A program made the translations under genes and the position numbers. DNA of 64,000 bases from GYS-P2D sp964414425 (lineage in GTDB: Bacteria > Bacteroidota > Bacteroidia > Chitinophagales > Saprospiraceae). Every line of letters begins with the position of its first letter. Within the stretch, counting starts at the first letter, position 1. The DNA is taken from the NCBI GenBank assembly GCA_964414425.1, contig CAYPWL010000005.1, positions 79,754 to 143,753 of the forward strand. Direction: 5' to 3'. The notes below the pieces were generated by a model that did no database searches, was not told the origin of the DNA, and saw only the letters and a list, made by a program, of their open reading frames with translations. Shown here piece after piece: positions 42,707 to 51,146 of the stretch.

Positions 42707-44176
42707 ATGGGAGATATAAAAGGATTTATGAAGTTTGATCGGGATCTGCCAGGCAAGAGAGATCCTAAATCAAGAGTCAAGGATTATAAGGAGATCTATG
42801 TGGAGTATCCTGAGGAGAAGACCTTAGATCAAGCAGCGAGATGTATGGACTGTGGCATACCATTTTGTCATAATGGCTGTCCATTGGGTAATATCATTCC
42901 GGACTTCAATGATGCGGTTTATAAGCAGGATTGGAAGGAAGCTTTTGAGATACTCAGCAGTACAAATAACTTCCCGGAGTTTACGGGTCGCATCTGTCCG
43001 GCACCCTGTGAGAAAGCCTGTGTCCTTGGGATCAACAATGACCCCGTGACAATCGAGCATATCGAAAAATCGATTGCCGAAAAAGCATACGAAGAAGGCT
43101 GGGTGACACCAGAAGAGAATATCCAGCGCACTGGTAAGAAAGTGGCTGTAGTCGGCAGTGGTCCCGCTGGACTCGCAGCAGCGGATCAGTTGAATAAGGC
43201 AGGACATCTCGTGACACTCTATGAGCGCAATGATAAAGTAGGAGGATTACTCCAGTACGGCATACCTGACTTCAAATTGGAGAAGTGGATCGTAGAGCGT
43301 AGGGTTCAGATCATGGAGCAATCTGGGGTAACGATAAGTACTAGCACTAACGTAGGAAGCGACATTACACACCAAGAGCTTGTCGATCAATATGACGCAG
43401 TAGTCTTGAGTGGAGGTAGTACGATCCCCAGAGATCTACCGATACCAGGGAGAGAGCTGAAAGGAGTCCACTTTGCAATGGATTTCTTAGAACAGCGCAA
43501 TCGACAAGTAGCTGGGCAGACTGAGTTTGAGCAAGAATTGATCGCTGCCACAGATAAAAACGTAGTAGTCATCGGCGGTGGAGATACTGGTGCAGATTGT
43601 GTCGGCACATCTAATCGTGATAAAGCGACCTTAGTCACCCAAATAGAGTTGCTATCTAAGCCGCCTGCGTCAAGAGCAGAGGAAACGCCTTGGCCGCTGT
43701 GGCCGATGGAGTTAAGGACTTCTAGCTCACATGAAGAGGGCTGCGATAGACAATGGGCGATATTGACCAAGGAGTTCGTCGGCAATGATCAAGGAGAGTT
43801 GACTGGTGTTAAGCTCGTAGATATAGAATGGTACTTCGATAAAGATCAAGGAAGATCAACATTTAGAGAAGTGGCAGGCAGTGAGCGTACGATACCATGT
43901 GAGCTGGCACTGTTAGCTGTAGGGTTCATACATCCACAGCACGAAGGACTGATCAATGATCTGAAAGTAAATCTTACAGATCGTGGCAATGTCTCTGATG
44001 AGAATTACAAGACAACAGTGGACAAGGTCTTCGTTGCAGGTGATATGAGACGTGGACAATCGCTCGTAGTATGGGCGATCAGTGAAGGCCGTGAGGCAGC
44101 TATAGAAGTGGACAAGTTTTTATCTGGTGGCAAGACTACATTGAATTCTAAGGCGTATTCGAAACTTTTAGTATAA
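42707..44176 (+). CDS. gltD: Glutamate synthase small subunit (NADPH)
   Basis: 489-residue FAD and [4Fe-4S] protein passing electrons from NADPH to GltB. N-terminal cluster ligands: CMDCGIPFCHNGCPLGNIIP and CPAPCEKACVLG; FAD site GSGPAGLAAADQLNKAGH; NADPH site VVIGGGDTGADCVGT; C-terminal VFVAGDMRRGQSLVVWAISEG. Follows gltB after 15 bp in one operon. Confidence 0.95.
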   Translation: MGDIKGFMKFDRDLPGKRDPKSRVKDYKEIYVEYPEEKTLDQAARCMDCGIPFCHNGCPLGNIIPDFNDAVYKQDWKEAFEILSSTNNFPEFTGRICPAPCEKACVLGINNDPVTIEHIEKSIAEKAYEEGWVTPEENIQRTGKKVAVVGSGPAGLAAADQLNKAGHLVTLYERNDKVGGLLQYGIPDFKLEKWIVERRVQIMEQSGVTISTSTNVGSDITHQELVDQYDAVVLSGGSTIPRDLPIPGRELKGVHFAMDFLEQRNRQVAGQTEFEQELIAATDKNVVVIGGGDTGADCVGTSNRDKATLVTQIELLSKPPASRAEETPWPLWPMELRTSSSHEEGCDRQWAILTKEFVGNDQGELTGVKLVDIEWYFDKDQGRSTFREVAGSERTIPCELALLAVGFIHPQHEGLINDLKVNLTDRGNVSDENYKTTVDKVFVAGDMRRGQSLVVWAISEGREAAIEVDKFLSGGKTTLNSKAYSKLLV

Positions 44177-44216
44177 TTGAATCCGTTTTAAAGTAGACTA
44201 ACAAGTCGATGTATAT

Positions 44217-44777
44217 ATGGAAACAATAGAAAGCACCTTAGCAAGCGGAAAAGACTTATTCGATAAGACTCTTGATCACTTAGGAAGTGAATTGACTAAG
44301 ATTAGAGCAGGAAAGGCCTCTCCATCAATTCTTAATGGCTTAAAAGTAGATTATTACGGGACGCCGACAGCGTTGACTCAAGTGGCCAATGTGTCTACTC
44401 CTGATGCCCGAACATTATCGATTCAACCTTGGGAGAAGAATATGCTTGGACCCATCGAGCAGTGCATCTTTCAAGCGAACTTAGGCTTAACACCGATGAA
44501 TGATGGTGAGTTCGTACGTATCACAATACCACCACTCACCGAGGATCGTAGAAAGGATCTTGCCAAGCAAGCTAAGTCACTCGCAGAGGATGCCAAAGTG
44601 AGCCTGCGTAATGGACGTCATAAGATGATCGACTTCATCAAGAAGGAAGTGAAGGACGGATATCCAGAAGATAGTGGCAAGAAAAAAGAAGCAGAAGTCG
44701 ATAGTATGGTAAAAACCTATACATCGAAGATCGAGTCTATGCTTGCCGCTAAGGAGAAAGACATCATGAAGGTGTAA
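44217..44777 (+). CDS. frr: Ribosome recycling factor
   Basis: 186 residues, exact family length. Motifs LTKIRAGKASPSIL, YYGTPTALTQVANVSTPDAR, and VRITIPPLTEDRRKDLAKQAK are standard. It splits post-termination ribosomes together with EF-G. Located 40 bp behind gltD; a strong terminator follows. Translation factor gene next to gltBD is probably a genome-specific neighbour. Confidence 0.96.
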   Translation: METIESTLASGKDLFDKTLDHLGSELTKIRAGKASPSILNGLKVDYYGTPTALTQVANVSTPDARTLSIQPWEKNMLGPIEQCIFQANLGLTPMNDGEFVRITIPPLTEDRRKDLAKQAKSLAEDAKVSLRNGRHKMIDFIKKEVKDGYPEDSGKKKEAEVDSMVKTYTSKIESMLAAKEKDIMKV

Positions 44778-44785
44778 TAATACGG

Positions 44786-44813
44786 AAGTGCTGTGGTCCA
44801 CCGCACTTTTTTT
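44786..44813 (+). terminator. Rho-independent terminator after frr
   Basis: AAGTGCTGTG (from 44786) pairs with CACCGCACTT (to 44808) with one mismatch and a GGTCC loop, followed by a run of seven T. Confidence 0.85.
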
Positions 44814-44942
44814 ATTTCAAGTCAATTAGCTGGTTATTTTGGATTTGTTTTGGTCAGATGAATCCTAAGTTATTGACAATATGAGGAGGATCTATGACAG
44901 AGGGAATAAATCTTATGTCACTTTGGCTGTTATCTACAGTAT

Positions 44943-45305
44943 TTATCTATTCAAGTCATACTCCTGAATTAGGATCTGTGCGGTAATATTCAATTTATCA
45001 GATAGTTTTCGAATCATATTCACTGTTAATTTTCTTTTCTTATTTAGAACTTCTGATACAATTCCCTTAGATCCAATTACATCTATTAGATCTTTTTGTT
45101 TCATTTCCATTTCTTCCATACGGATCCGTATTGCCGTAATTGGGTCAGGAGATTCGATTTTATAATACTTCTCTTCATACTCCTCAATAAGAAGAGCAAG
45201 TACCTCAGCTTCTTGACCTTCTTTCGTATTGGCTTTTGCATCAAAAATTTCGTCAAGACGTCGTAATGCTTTATCGTATTCCTTTTCTGTCGTAATCAAT
45301 TTCAT
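44943..45305 (-). CDS. higA: HigA-like antitoxin, HTH_XRE
   Basis: 120 residues when started at ATG 45305 (MKLITTEKEYDKAL), 1 bp after the toxin stop; an ATG at 45323 would overlap the toxin and is the alternative. The N-terminal helical part (YDKALRRLDEIFDAKANT) and the C-terminal helix-turn-helix (MEMKQKDLIDVIGSKGIVSE then VLNKKRKLTVNMIRKLSDKL) are typical of the HigA group that neutralises HigB mRNA interferases and represses its own operon. Confidence 0.85.
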   Translation of the reverse strand: MKLITTEKEYDKALRRLDEIFDAKANTKEGQEAEVLALLIEEYEEKYYKIESPDPITAIRIRMEEMEMKQKDLIDVIGSKGIVSEVLNKKRKLTVNMIRKLSDKLNITAQILIQEYDLNR

Positions 45306-45306
45306 G

Positions 45307-45603
45307 CTAAATTGTGTTTGCATCTATTTTATCATATTCTTCATGCGTGCCAACGAATCTGATAAATAGCCATTGTTTGTTGTAGTTTATCTTCGCGACG
45401 AGTCTATAATCATTACCTTTTATATTAAATACGACTCTTGAGTTCTTAAGTATGCTTATAGTGGCATAATACTTTTTTATATCGTTCGGAGTTTTCCATT
45501 CCGCAGCTTTGGCAATGAGATACCAAGTCTGTAAATACTCTTTTGATTCATTGTGCTTCTCCCAAAACTCTCGAATTGTTCGTTTAGCAACTATTCTTTT
45601 CAC
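45307..45603 (-). CDS. higB: HigB-like toxin (mRNA interferase)
   Basis: 98 residues from a GTG start at 45603 (VKRIVAKRTIREFWEKH), the family N terminus; the frame is open to 45630. Typical HigB features: REFWEKHNESKEYLQTWY, WKTPNDIKKYYATISILKNS, and the C-terminal FIRFVGTHEEYDKID. Toxin-first order with higA 1 bp downstream is the normal higBA arrangement. Expected to cleave ribosome-bound mRNA. Confidence 0.87.
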   Translation of the reverse strand: MKRIVAKRTIREFWEKHNESKEYLQTWYLIAKAAEWKTPNDIKKYYATISILKNSRVVFNIKGNDYRLVAKINYNKQWLFIRFVGTHEEYDKIDANTI

Positions 45604-45697
45604 TGTACGAAGATAAGCAAAAGTTATCAAAATGAGAACTTAGGTTCTTGTGTGGGGACTAACCGATCCCTGAATCTTCAGGGTCAATGTCTGGAGA

Positions 45698-45755
45698 ACA
45701 TTGAAGGTAAGGAACCATCAAATGGGTAGTCGAGCCTAATGTAGTCGTGCCTTTT
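45698..45755. repeat. Diverged intergenic repeat, copy A
   Basis: ACATTGAAGGTAAGGAACCA... ending CGTGCCTTTT matches 46183-46240 with roughly three quarters identity by eye and a 2-base gap. The two copies flank the cold-shock gene and lie in the same orientation. No other content was seen in the spacer between higB and the cold-shock terminator. Confidence 0.5.
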
Positions 45756-45810
45756 AGAATTGATTCTTGATTAATTAGTAACTCAGAACTTGGAAGTATA
45801 GCATAAAAAA

Positions 45811-45833
45811 AGCCCATCACAAAATGATGGGCT
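45811..45833 (-). terminator. Terminator of the cold-shock gene
   Basis: AGCCCATCA (45811-45819) pairs perfectly with TGATGGGCT (45825-45833), loop CAAAA, followed on the minus strand by a T-run (AAAAAA at 45805-45810). Confidence 0.85.
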
Positions 45834-45862
45834 GATATAGTTTTATACTATAAATCTTCTTG

Positions 45863-46057
45863 TTATGTCAAAGAGACATTGACCGCATTTGGTCCTTTTT
45901 TCCCTTCTTCTACGTCAAAAGAAACTTTATCTCCTTCATTAATTGTTGTTCCGTTTAATCCATTTACATGAACAAACACATCCTTGCCACCATCGTCTGG
46001 TGTAATGAATCCGAACCCTTTACTTTCGTTAAAAAATTTAACTGTACCGTTAGTCAT
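45863..46057 (-). CDS. Cold-shock domain protein
   Basis: 64-residue single-stranded nucleic acid-binding protein. RNP1 KGFGFI and RNP2 VFVH are present, and the start MTNGTVKFFNESKGFGFI is standard. Single-gene unit with its own terminator. Acts as an RNA chaperone; not necessarily cold-inducible. It sits between two toxin-antitoxin modules and has a longer-than-usual non-coding region upstream (283 bp to yoeB). Confidence 0.95.
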   Translation of the reverse strand: MTNGTVKFFNESKGFGFITPDDGGKDVFVHVNGLNGTTINEGDKVSFDVEEGKKGPNAVNVSLT

Positions 46058-46182
46058 TATTATCTGATATAATTATATGTAGGCGAAATCCTTGAATTAG
46101 TCTCTCTGCCACAACATGTATAACGATTCCTTTCTTATTTAGTTCCATTTCATAAAAAAAGACTGAATAACTCATTTGAGCT

Positions 46183-46240
46183 ACATTGGAGGGAAGGAGC
46201 CATGACATGGAGGGCAGCCTAAAATGGTCATGCCTTCATT
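46183..46240. repeat. Diverged intergenic repeat, copy B
   Basis: ACATTGGAGGGAAGGAGCCA... ending ATGCCTTCATT, partner of 45698-45755. Just to the right, about 46262-46290, a short GC-rich imperfect palindrome (CCGCCTGACGGATAGG) resembles small Bacteroidota intergenic palindromes. Confidence 0.5.
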
Positions 46241-46341
46241 GTACTTCGGTAGATCAATGAGATCCGCCTGACGGATAGGTAGAGGCGCACTTCGTTCCTT
46301 TTAATTAGGGGCGGCGAAACCGTCTACTCGATTGTACTTTT

Positions 46342-46620
46342 TCATTTGTCAGCATAGTGGAATTGACATGTTAGTATTTCAATTCGTTTTTTTGTTTTTG
46401 AGTCACCAATAATTCGATAGACCAATCTATGTTCTTTGGTGATTCTTCTTGACCAAAACCCTTTCAAATTTTGACGTAGTGGTTCTGGCTTTCCAATTCC
46501 TTTAAATGGATCTCTTTGATTAGCCTTAATCAATTCATTAATTCTAAGGATAATTTTTTCATCTTCTTTTTGCCAGTATACATATTGTTGCCAAGCAGTA
46601 TTTGCAAATAACACATTCAT
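46342..46620 (-). CDS. yoeB: YoeB-family toxin
   Basis: 92-residue ribosome-dependent mRNA interferase of the Txe/YoeB family. Signature segments: KGIGKPEPLRQNLKGFWSRR and ITKEHRLVYRI, with the C-terminal FHY that carries catalytic residues. The ATG overlaps the yefM stop (ATGA), giving coupled translation behind the antitoxin. Confidence 0.93.
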   Translation of the reverse strand: MNVLFANTAWQQYVYWQKEDEKIILRINELIKANQRDPFKGIGKPEPLRQNLKGFWSRRITKEHRLVYRIIGDSKTKKRIEILTCQFHYADK

Positions 46621-46871
46621 TCTTGAATCTTGAATTCGGTAACTTCTTCATTATCCAATTCTTTAAGAGCTTTTTCAATTACTTTTCGATTTGATTTAGT
46701 TGAAAGTAAGTACTCGGTTTCAGTTATGCTGTTATATTCAGAAAGTGTCATAATTACAATCGCTTCTTTGTCACCTTGCCTCGGCACCAGGAGAATTTCT
46801 TTATTATCCTCAAGTGAATCAAAATAGGTTTTCATATTCGCTCTTAATTCACGAATAGTTGTTGTTGTCAT
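46617..46871 (-). CDS. yefM: YefM-family antitoxin
   Basis: 84 residues from ATG 46871 (MTTTTIRELRANMKTYFDSL); the frame extends to 46913 but the YefM/Phd fold begins here. Core: LLVPRQGDKEAIVIMTLSEYNSI, then a C-terminal toxin-binding helix (RKVIEKALKELDNEE). Antitoxin precedes toxin, as usual for yefM-yoeB. Confidence 0.92.
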   Translation of the reverse strand: MTTTTIRELRANMKTYFDSLEDNKEILLVPRQGDKEAIVIMTLSEYNSITETEYLLSTKSNRKVIEKALKELDNEEVTEFKIQE

Positions 46872-46986
46872 ATAATATAGATTTAGAACCGAAAGATACA
46901 CGCATGTGTACACAAAGCCAAAATTGTACTCTATGTGTAGATAGGCTTGACTGAATTTTCTACTTAATAACAGGTTCGTGATTGAT

Positions 46987-47730
46987 TTAGCTATTTATAT
47001 CCCAGCATAACAGTTGTATCTGATTGCCATCCCACTTAGCATAGGTATACAGTGAGGTCCAATCGCCCAGATTAATATAAGCGGCGCTACCGATGTCAGT
47101 ATGTTCAGCGATATGGAGATGACCCATGATGAAGTAATCAATATCTGATTGCTGAGCTAACACCTCTCTACAGTATTGATGATGGTGATCAGTCGAATTG
47201 TCATCTCCACTATGAGACATCCTGCTCCGCTTACTCATGTATTTCATTAATTGTAAGCCAAGAGTGGGATGTATCACACTAAAGAGTCGCTGACAGAGTC
47301 GATCACTTAGAATAGCCTTAATGATCTTATAGCCCAGATCTCCCTTGCCGATACCATCGCCATGAGTGATGTAAAATTTGCGGCCATCATGACTTTCAGT
47401 AATCGGCCCAGTCAAGACTTGGATACCTATATGGTCCGATAAGTACCCATAATGCCATAGATCATGATTGCCCGTGAGATAGGTGATCCGTATGCCACTG
47501 TCAACAATGGCTTTCGTGGCTGAGAATAGTTCAAAATACCCCTTAGGTACTACTGATTTATATTCGAACCAATAGTCAAAAAGATCGCCAACGATGTAGA
47601 TCGCCTTAGCATCCTCTTGGACAGCATTGAGCCATGAGATTAATGCTTGTTCACGGACATGAGAGGGGTGCTCAGTATCTATGCCAAGGTGTATATCGGA
47701 TAGGAAGTATATGCAGGATCTCTGTGACAA
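46987..47730 (-). CDS. lpxH: UDP-2,3-diacylglucosamine diphosphatase
   Basis: 247-residue metallophosphoesterase of lipid A synthesis, cutting UDP-diacylglucosamine to lipid X and UMP. Metal-site motifs: SDIHLG, GDLFDYWFE, GNHD, ITHGDGIG and MGHLHIAEH. Start is a TTG at 47730; no in-frame ATG precedes the conserved FLSDIHLG. Stands alone on the minus strand; presence confirms a lipopolysaccharide outer membrane. Confidence 0.93.
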   Translation of the reverse strand: MSQRSCIYFLSDIHLGIDTEHPSHVREQALISWLNAVQEDAKAIYIVGDLFDYWFEYKSVVPKGYFELFSATKAIVDSGIRITYLTGNHDLWHYGYLSDHIGIQVLTGPITESHDGRKFYITHGDGIGKGDLGYKIIKAILSDRLCQRLFSVIHPTLGLQLMKYMSKRSRMSHSGDDNSTDHHHQYCREVLAQQSDIDYFIMGHLHIAEHTDIGSAAYINLGDWTSLYTYAKWDGNQIQLLCWDINS

Positions 47731-47902
47731 AAAAACCTATTCTATTTGCGATAAAAGTAATGTAATCAGAGCGGTTGTCAGCAATTGATCACAACTGGCA
47801 TCAAGAAACAGAAAATTATAAATGAGCCTATGAATTTTTGGAAATTGAATAGTTAATCTACAATCATAGTACTTTTAAATCAACGTATAACAAAGAAGAG
47901 AA

Positions 47903-48694
47903 ATGGACTTAAATCTATACGGTAAAAATGCCTTGGTATGTGGTAGCTCAAAAGGTATCGGCAAGGCGGCAGCTATCCAGCTAGCCTCATTGGGAGCGAG
48001 CGTAACACTGGTATCCCGGAGCCCAGAAAAGATGTCTGCTGTCATTAAGTCAATGGACATGGATATCTCCAAAGGGCAAGATCACAATTACCTTGTAGCA
48101 GACTTCACTAATCAGCAAGAGCTGATCAAGAAGGTTCGCACCTTAAGTCTATCTAAGACCTATCATATCCTCATCAACAATACTGGTGGTCCGGCTGGAG
48201 GCAATGTATTAGATGCACAACCAATGGATTTCATCCAAGCGATTAACAATCATCTCATCTGCAATCAATTGCTGACCCAGCTTCTCGTGCCGGGTATGAA
48301 GAATGCGGGCTATGGTCGCATCATTAATATTATATCTATATCTGTTAAGGTGCCTATACCTGGACTCGGGGTGTCCAATACCACCAGAGGGGCGGTAGCC
48401 AGCTGGGCAAAGACCCTCGCTGGCGAATTAGGCCCCCATGGCATCACTGTCAACAATGTGCTGCCAGGATTTACAGCTACAGAGCGATTACAAGAACTAT
48501 ATGGTCCAAAGGCAAAAGAGGCTGGTCATAGCTATGAGGAGTACATGGAAGGATTAGCGCAATCAATCCCCGCTAAACGGATCGGAGATCCACTCGAGGT
48601 TGGTGCTGCGGTAGCATTCTTAGCCTCACCGATCGCAGGTTATATCAACGGGATCAACTTGCCAGTAGATGGTGGTAGAGTGCCAGCACTATAA
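47903..48694 (+). CDS. SDR family oxidoreductase with atypical active site
   Basis: 263 residues with a Rossmann fold: cofactor loop CGSSKGIGKAAA, NNTGGP, and the C-terminal PGFTATERL and GINLPVDGG. The catalytic Tyr-x3-Lys of classical SDRs is not seen: the corresponding segment reads GVSNTTRGAV, with Ser158 and Arg162 at the Tyr and Lys places. The Ser in ISIS is kept. Such SNxxR variants form a recognised minority of SDR sequences; the reaction is unknown. Upstream at 47845-47877 there is a loose TTG-N22-TACTTTTA promoter-like pair. Single gene. Confidence 0.85.
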   Translation: MDLNLYGKNALVCGSSKGIGKAAAIQLASLGASVTLVSRSPEKMSAVIKSMDMDISKGQDHNYLVADFTNQQELIKKVRTLSLSKTYHILINNTGGPAGGNVLDAQPMDFIQAINNHLICNQLLTQLLVPGMKNAGYGRIINIISISVKVPIPGLGVSNTTRGAVASWAKTLAGELGPHGITVNNVLPGFTATERLQELYGPKAKEAGHSYEEYMEGLAQSIPAKRIGDPLEVGAAVAFLASPIAGYINGINLPVDGGRVPAL

Positions 48695-48831
48695 GGATAG
48701 ATTAGAGCTATTAGTAATTGATGGATCACTCGATTATGTCGCCTACTTGTCAGTAGTGATGCAATGCCCAGATTTTAGATTATTGATTTGTCAATAATCT
48801 ATGGATAGTCAAAGTGTCTTAAAGAATCAAA

Positions 48832-49764
48832 TTAATCCTCTACAAACAATGAGGAGATAGAACGATACTCATGAGTATTCCTAATGGCTCGAGCAAAAAG
48901 CTTGCTACAAGAGATCACCTTGATCTTAGAAGACTTCTTCTTAAGCGGTATAGTATCTGTTACGATAAGCTCGGTTAGCTTAGAGTTTTCTATGTTTTCA
49001 TAGGCATTACCTGAGAGAACTGGGTGTGTACATATCGCACTGACGCTTTTGGCACCCTCGAGGATCATAGCTTCTGCCGCTTTACACAGCGTACCTGCCG
49101 TATCTACAAGATCATCTATAAGGATGACATCTTTGCCTTTGACATCTCCGATGACTTTTATCGCCTTCACTTTATTAGCGATTTCACGCTCTTTATCACA
49201 GATCACGAGGTTCTTCTTAAAGGCCTTAGAGTAGCTCCGTGCTCTCTTGACACCTCCTACATCTGGCGAGGCGAATATCGTATTAGACAAGTCTCTTTTT
49301 TCTAAGAACGGGAGGAAGATCGCATTACTCTTGAGGTGATCCACAGGGATATCGAAGAATCCCTGAATCTGATCCGCATGAAAATCCATAGTGACAATTC
49401 TATCCGCACCTGCCGCCTCCAGCATCTTAGCGATTAGCTTAGCTGAGATCGGCACCCGTGGCTTATCCTTGCGATCTTGTCTGGCGTAACCGAAGTATGG
49501 GATAACCGCTGTGATATAATTAGCTGACGCTCTCTTAGCCGAGTCAATCAGCAGCAATAGCTCAAGTAAGTTGTCTGCTGGTGGAAATGTGGACTGTATA
49601 AAGAACACGTAAGCACCCCGTACAGACTCTTGTATGATGGGCTGCATCTCTCCATCGCTAAATTTTTTGACTTCGATATCAGCTAAGTCATAGCCATAGT
49701 AGTCTGATATCTTTTCTGCTAAATAATTGGATTGCGTTCCAGAGAAGAGCTTTACCTCCGACAT
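48832..49764 (-). CDS. prs: Ribose-phosphate pyrophosphokinase
   Basis: 310 residues, normal length; makes PRPP from ribose 5-phosphate and ATP. Motifs: MQPIIQESVRGAYVFFIQST, AVIPYFGYARQDRKDKPRVP, ITMDFHADQIQGFFDIPVDH and the PRPP loop VILIDDLVDTAGTLCKAAE. Divergent from the dipeptidase gene. Feeds purine, pyrimidine, histidine and tryptophan pathways. Confidence 0.95.
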   Translation of the reverse strand: MSEVKLFSGTQSNYLAEKISDYYGYDLADIEVKKFSDGEMQPIIQESVRGAYVFFIQSTFPPADNLLELLLLIDSAKRASANYITAVIPYFGYARQDRKDKPRVPISAKLIAKMLEAAGADRIVTMDFHADQIQGFFDIPVDHLKSNAIFLPFLEKRDLSNTIFASPDVGGVKRARSYSKAFKKNLVICDKEREIANKVKAIKVIGDVKGKDVILIDDLVDTAGTLCKAAEAMILEGAKSVSAICTHPVLSGNAYENIENSKLTELIVTDTIPLKKKSSKIKVISCSKLFARAIRNTHEYRSISSLFVED

Positions 49765-49889
49765 GTCATACGGTTAGTTGGGGCAAAAATAGAAAAACAT
49801 AACGCTTACATGGCCCTACTGTAGATAATCTGTGAATAACCTATACAGGAGGTCTGATAGACTTTAAATTTTCTTCATCTTGTGATAAA

Positions 49890-51146
49890 ATGGCATTTAT
49901 GAGAGTCGCAGTTCTATTCATATTTACAATAGCATTATTGATCTCATGTAAGTCTAAGTATGCGCATTATGAAAAGCCAGTAGGAGATGTCAATGCTCGA
50001 GCAAATAGATTAGCTCAGCAATACATCATCACAGACGGTCATGTAGACTTGCCGTATCGACTCAAGGTGAGGAACTTTAGGTTGGAGCGTGAGTTCTTAG
50101 GCATACCGATAGAGACTGACGAGGGTGACTTTGATTATGTACGAGCACGAGAAGGAGGACTTGATGCCCCATTCATGTCGATCTATCTACCATCTACTTA
50201 TCAAGAGGAACCAGGATCATCTAAGAGATTAGCTGATACGCTCATCAATATGGTCGAGGGCATCGGTCAGGCACATCACGATAAATTTGTTGTGGCCTAT
50301 ACGCCCAAAGATTGTGAAGAGGCTCATAAGCTCGGCAAGATTGCCTTACCCATGGGCATGGAGAATGGCTCTGGTATAGAAGACGACTTGAGTAATGTGG
50401 AGTATTTTAGGAAGCGAGGCATCAGCTATGTCACTTTGACCCATGCCAAGGATAATCTTATTAGTGATTCTTCTTATGATACCCTCAATACTCATGGCGG
50501 ATTGAGTCCATTTGGCCGAGAGGTAGTCCTTGAGATGAATCGAGTAGGCATCATGGTCGATATCTCACATGTCTCGGACAACGCTTTTTATCAAGCTATA
50601 GAATTATCTAAGGTGCCCGTAATAGCATCACACTCTTCGGCTCGGAAGTATACACCCGGCTTTCAGCGCAATATGGATGACGATATGATTAAGCTCTTAG
50701 GGCAAAAGGATGGAGTGATAGCCATCAACTTTGGGTCTACATTTTTAGATGGCGACATCCGTAAGAAGCGTGAGGAGCAACGTGCCGAACTTAGTAAGAT
50801 ACTTATTGATGCAGGCACAGAGTTTGGCTCACCCAAAGCTGACTCGCTCATCGCAATCTATCAGCAGGCTAATCCAAGCTTATTCGCCGATGTGAAATTG
50901 GTGGCAGATCATATAGATCATGTTGTTTCTCTGGCAGGAGTGAATCATGTTGCCTTTGGGTCCGACTATGACGGGGTAGGAGACTCACTCCCTACGGGAC
51001 TCAAGGATGTATCTCAATATCCTAATCTGATCGCAGAGTTATTGCGACGAGGATATTCGGACGAGGATATCGCGAAGATCTGCTATAAAAACATGTTTCG
51101 AGTATGGCAAGAGACGATTGATTATGCTCAAGCACACAACCAATAA
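49890..51146 (+). CDS. Membrane dipeptidase, peptidase M19 family, lipoprotein
   Basis: 418 residues with a lipoprotein signal (lipobox LLISC). Renal dipeptidase-type metal motifs are present: TDGHVDLPYR, MGMENGSG, MVDISHVSDN, ASHSSARKY and FGSDYDGVGD. Likely cleaves dipeptides, possibly D-amino-acid-containing, in the periplasm. Start ATG 49890 or ATG 49899; the second gives a shorter n-region. Its stop overlaps the transporter start (TAATG). Confidence 0.92.
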   Translation: MAFMRVAVLFIFTIALLISCKSKYAHYEKPVGDVNARANRLAQQYIITDGHVDLPYRLKVRNFRLEREFLGIPIETDEGDFDYVRAREGGLDAPFMSIYLPSTYQEEPGSSKRLADTLINMVEGIGQAHHDKFVVAYTPKDCEEAHKLGKIALPMGMENGSGIEDDLSNVEYFRKRGISYVTLTHAKDNLISDSSYDTLNTHGGLSPFGREVVLEMNRVGIMVDISHVSDNAFYQAIELSKVPVIASHSSARKYTPGFQRNMDDDMIKLLGQKDGVIAINFGSTFLDGDIRKKREEQRAELSKILIDAGTEFGSPKADSLIAIYQQANPSLFADVKLVADHIDHVVSLAGVNHVAFGSDYDGVGDSLPTGLKDVSQYPNLIAELLRRGYSDEDIAKICYKNMFRVWQETIDYAQAHNQ

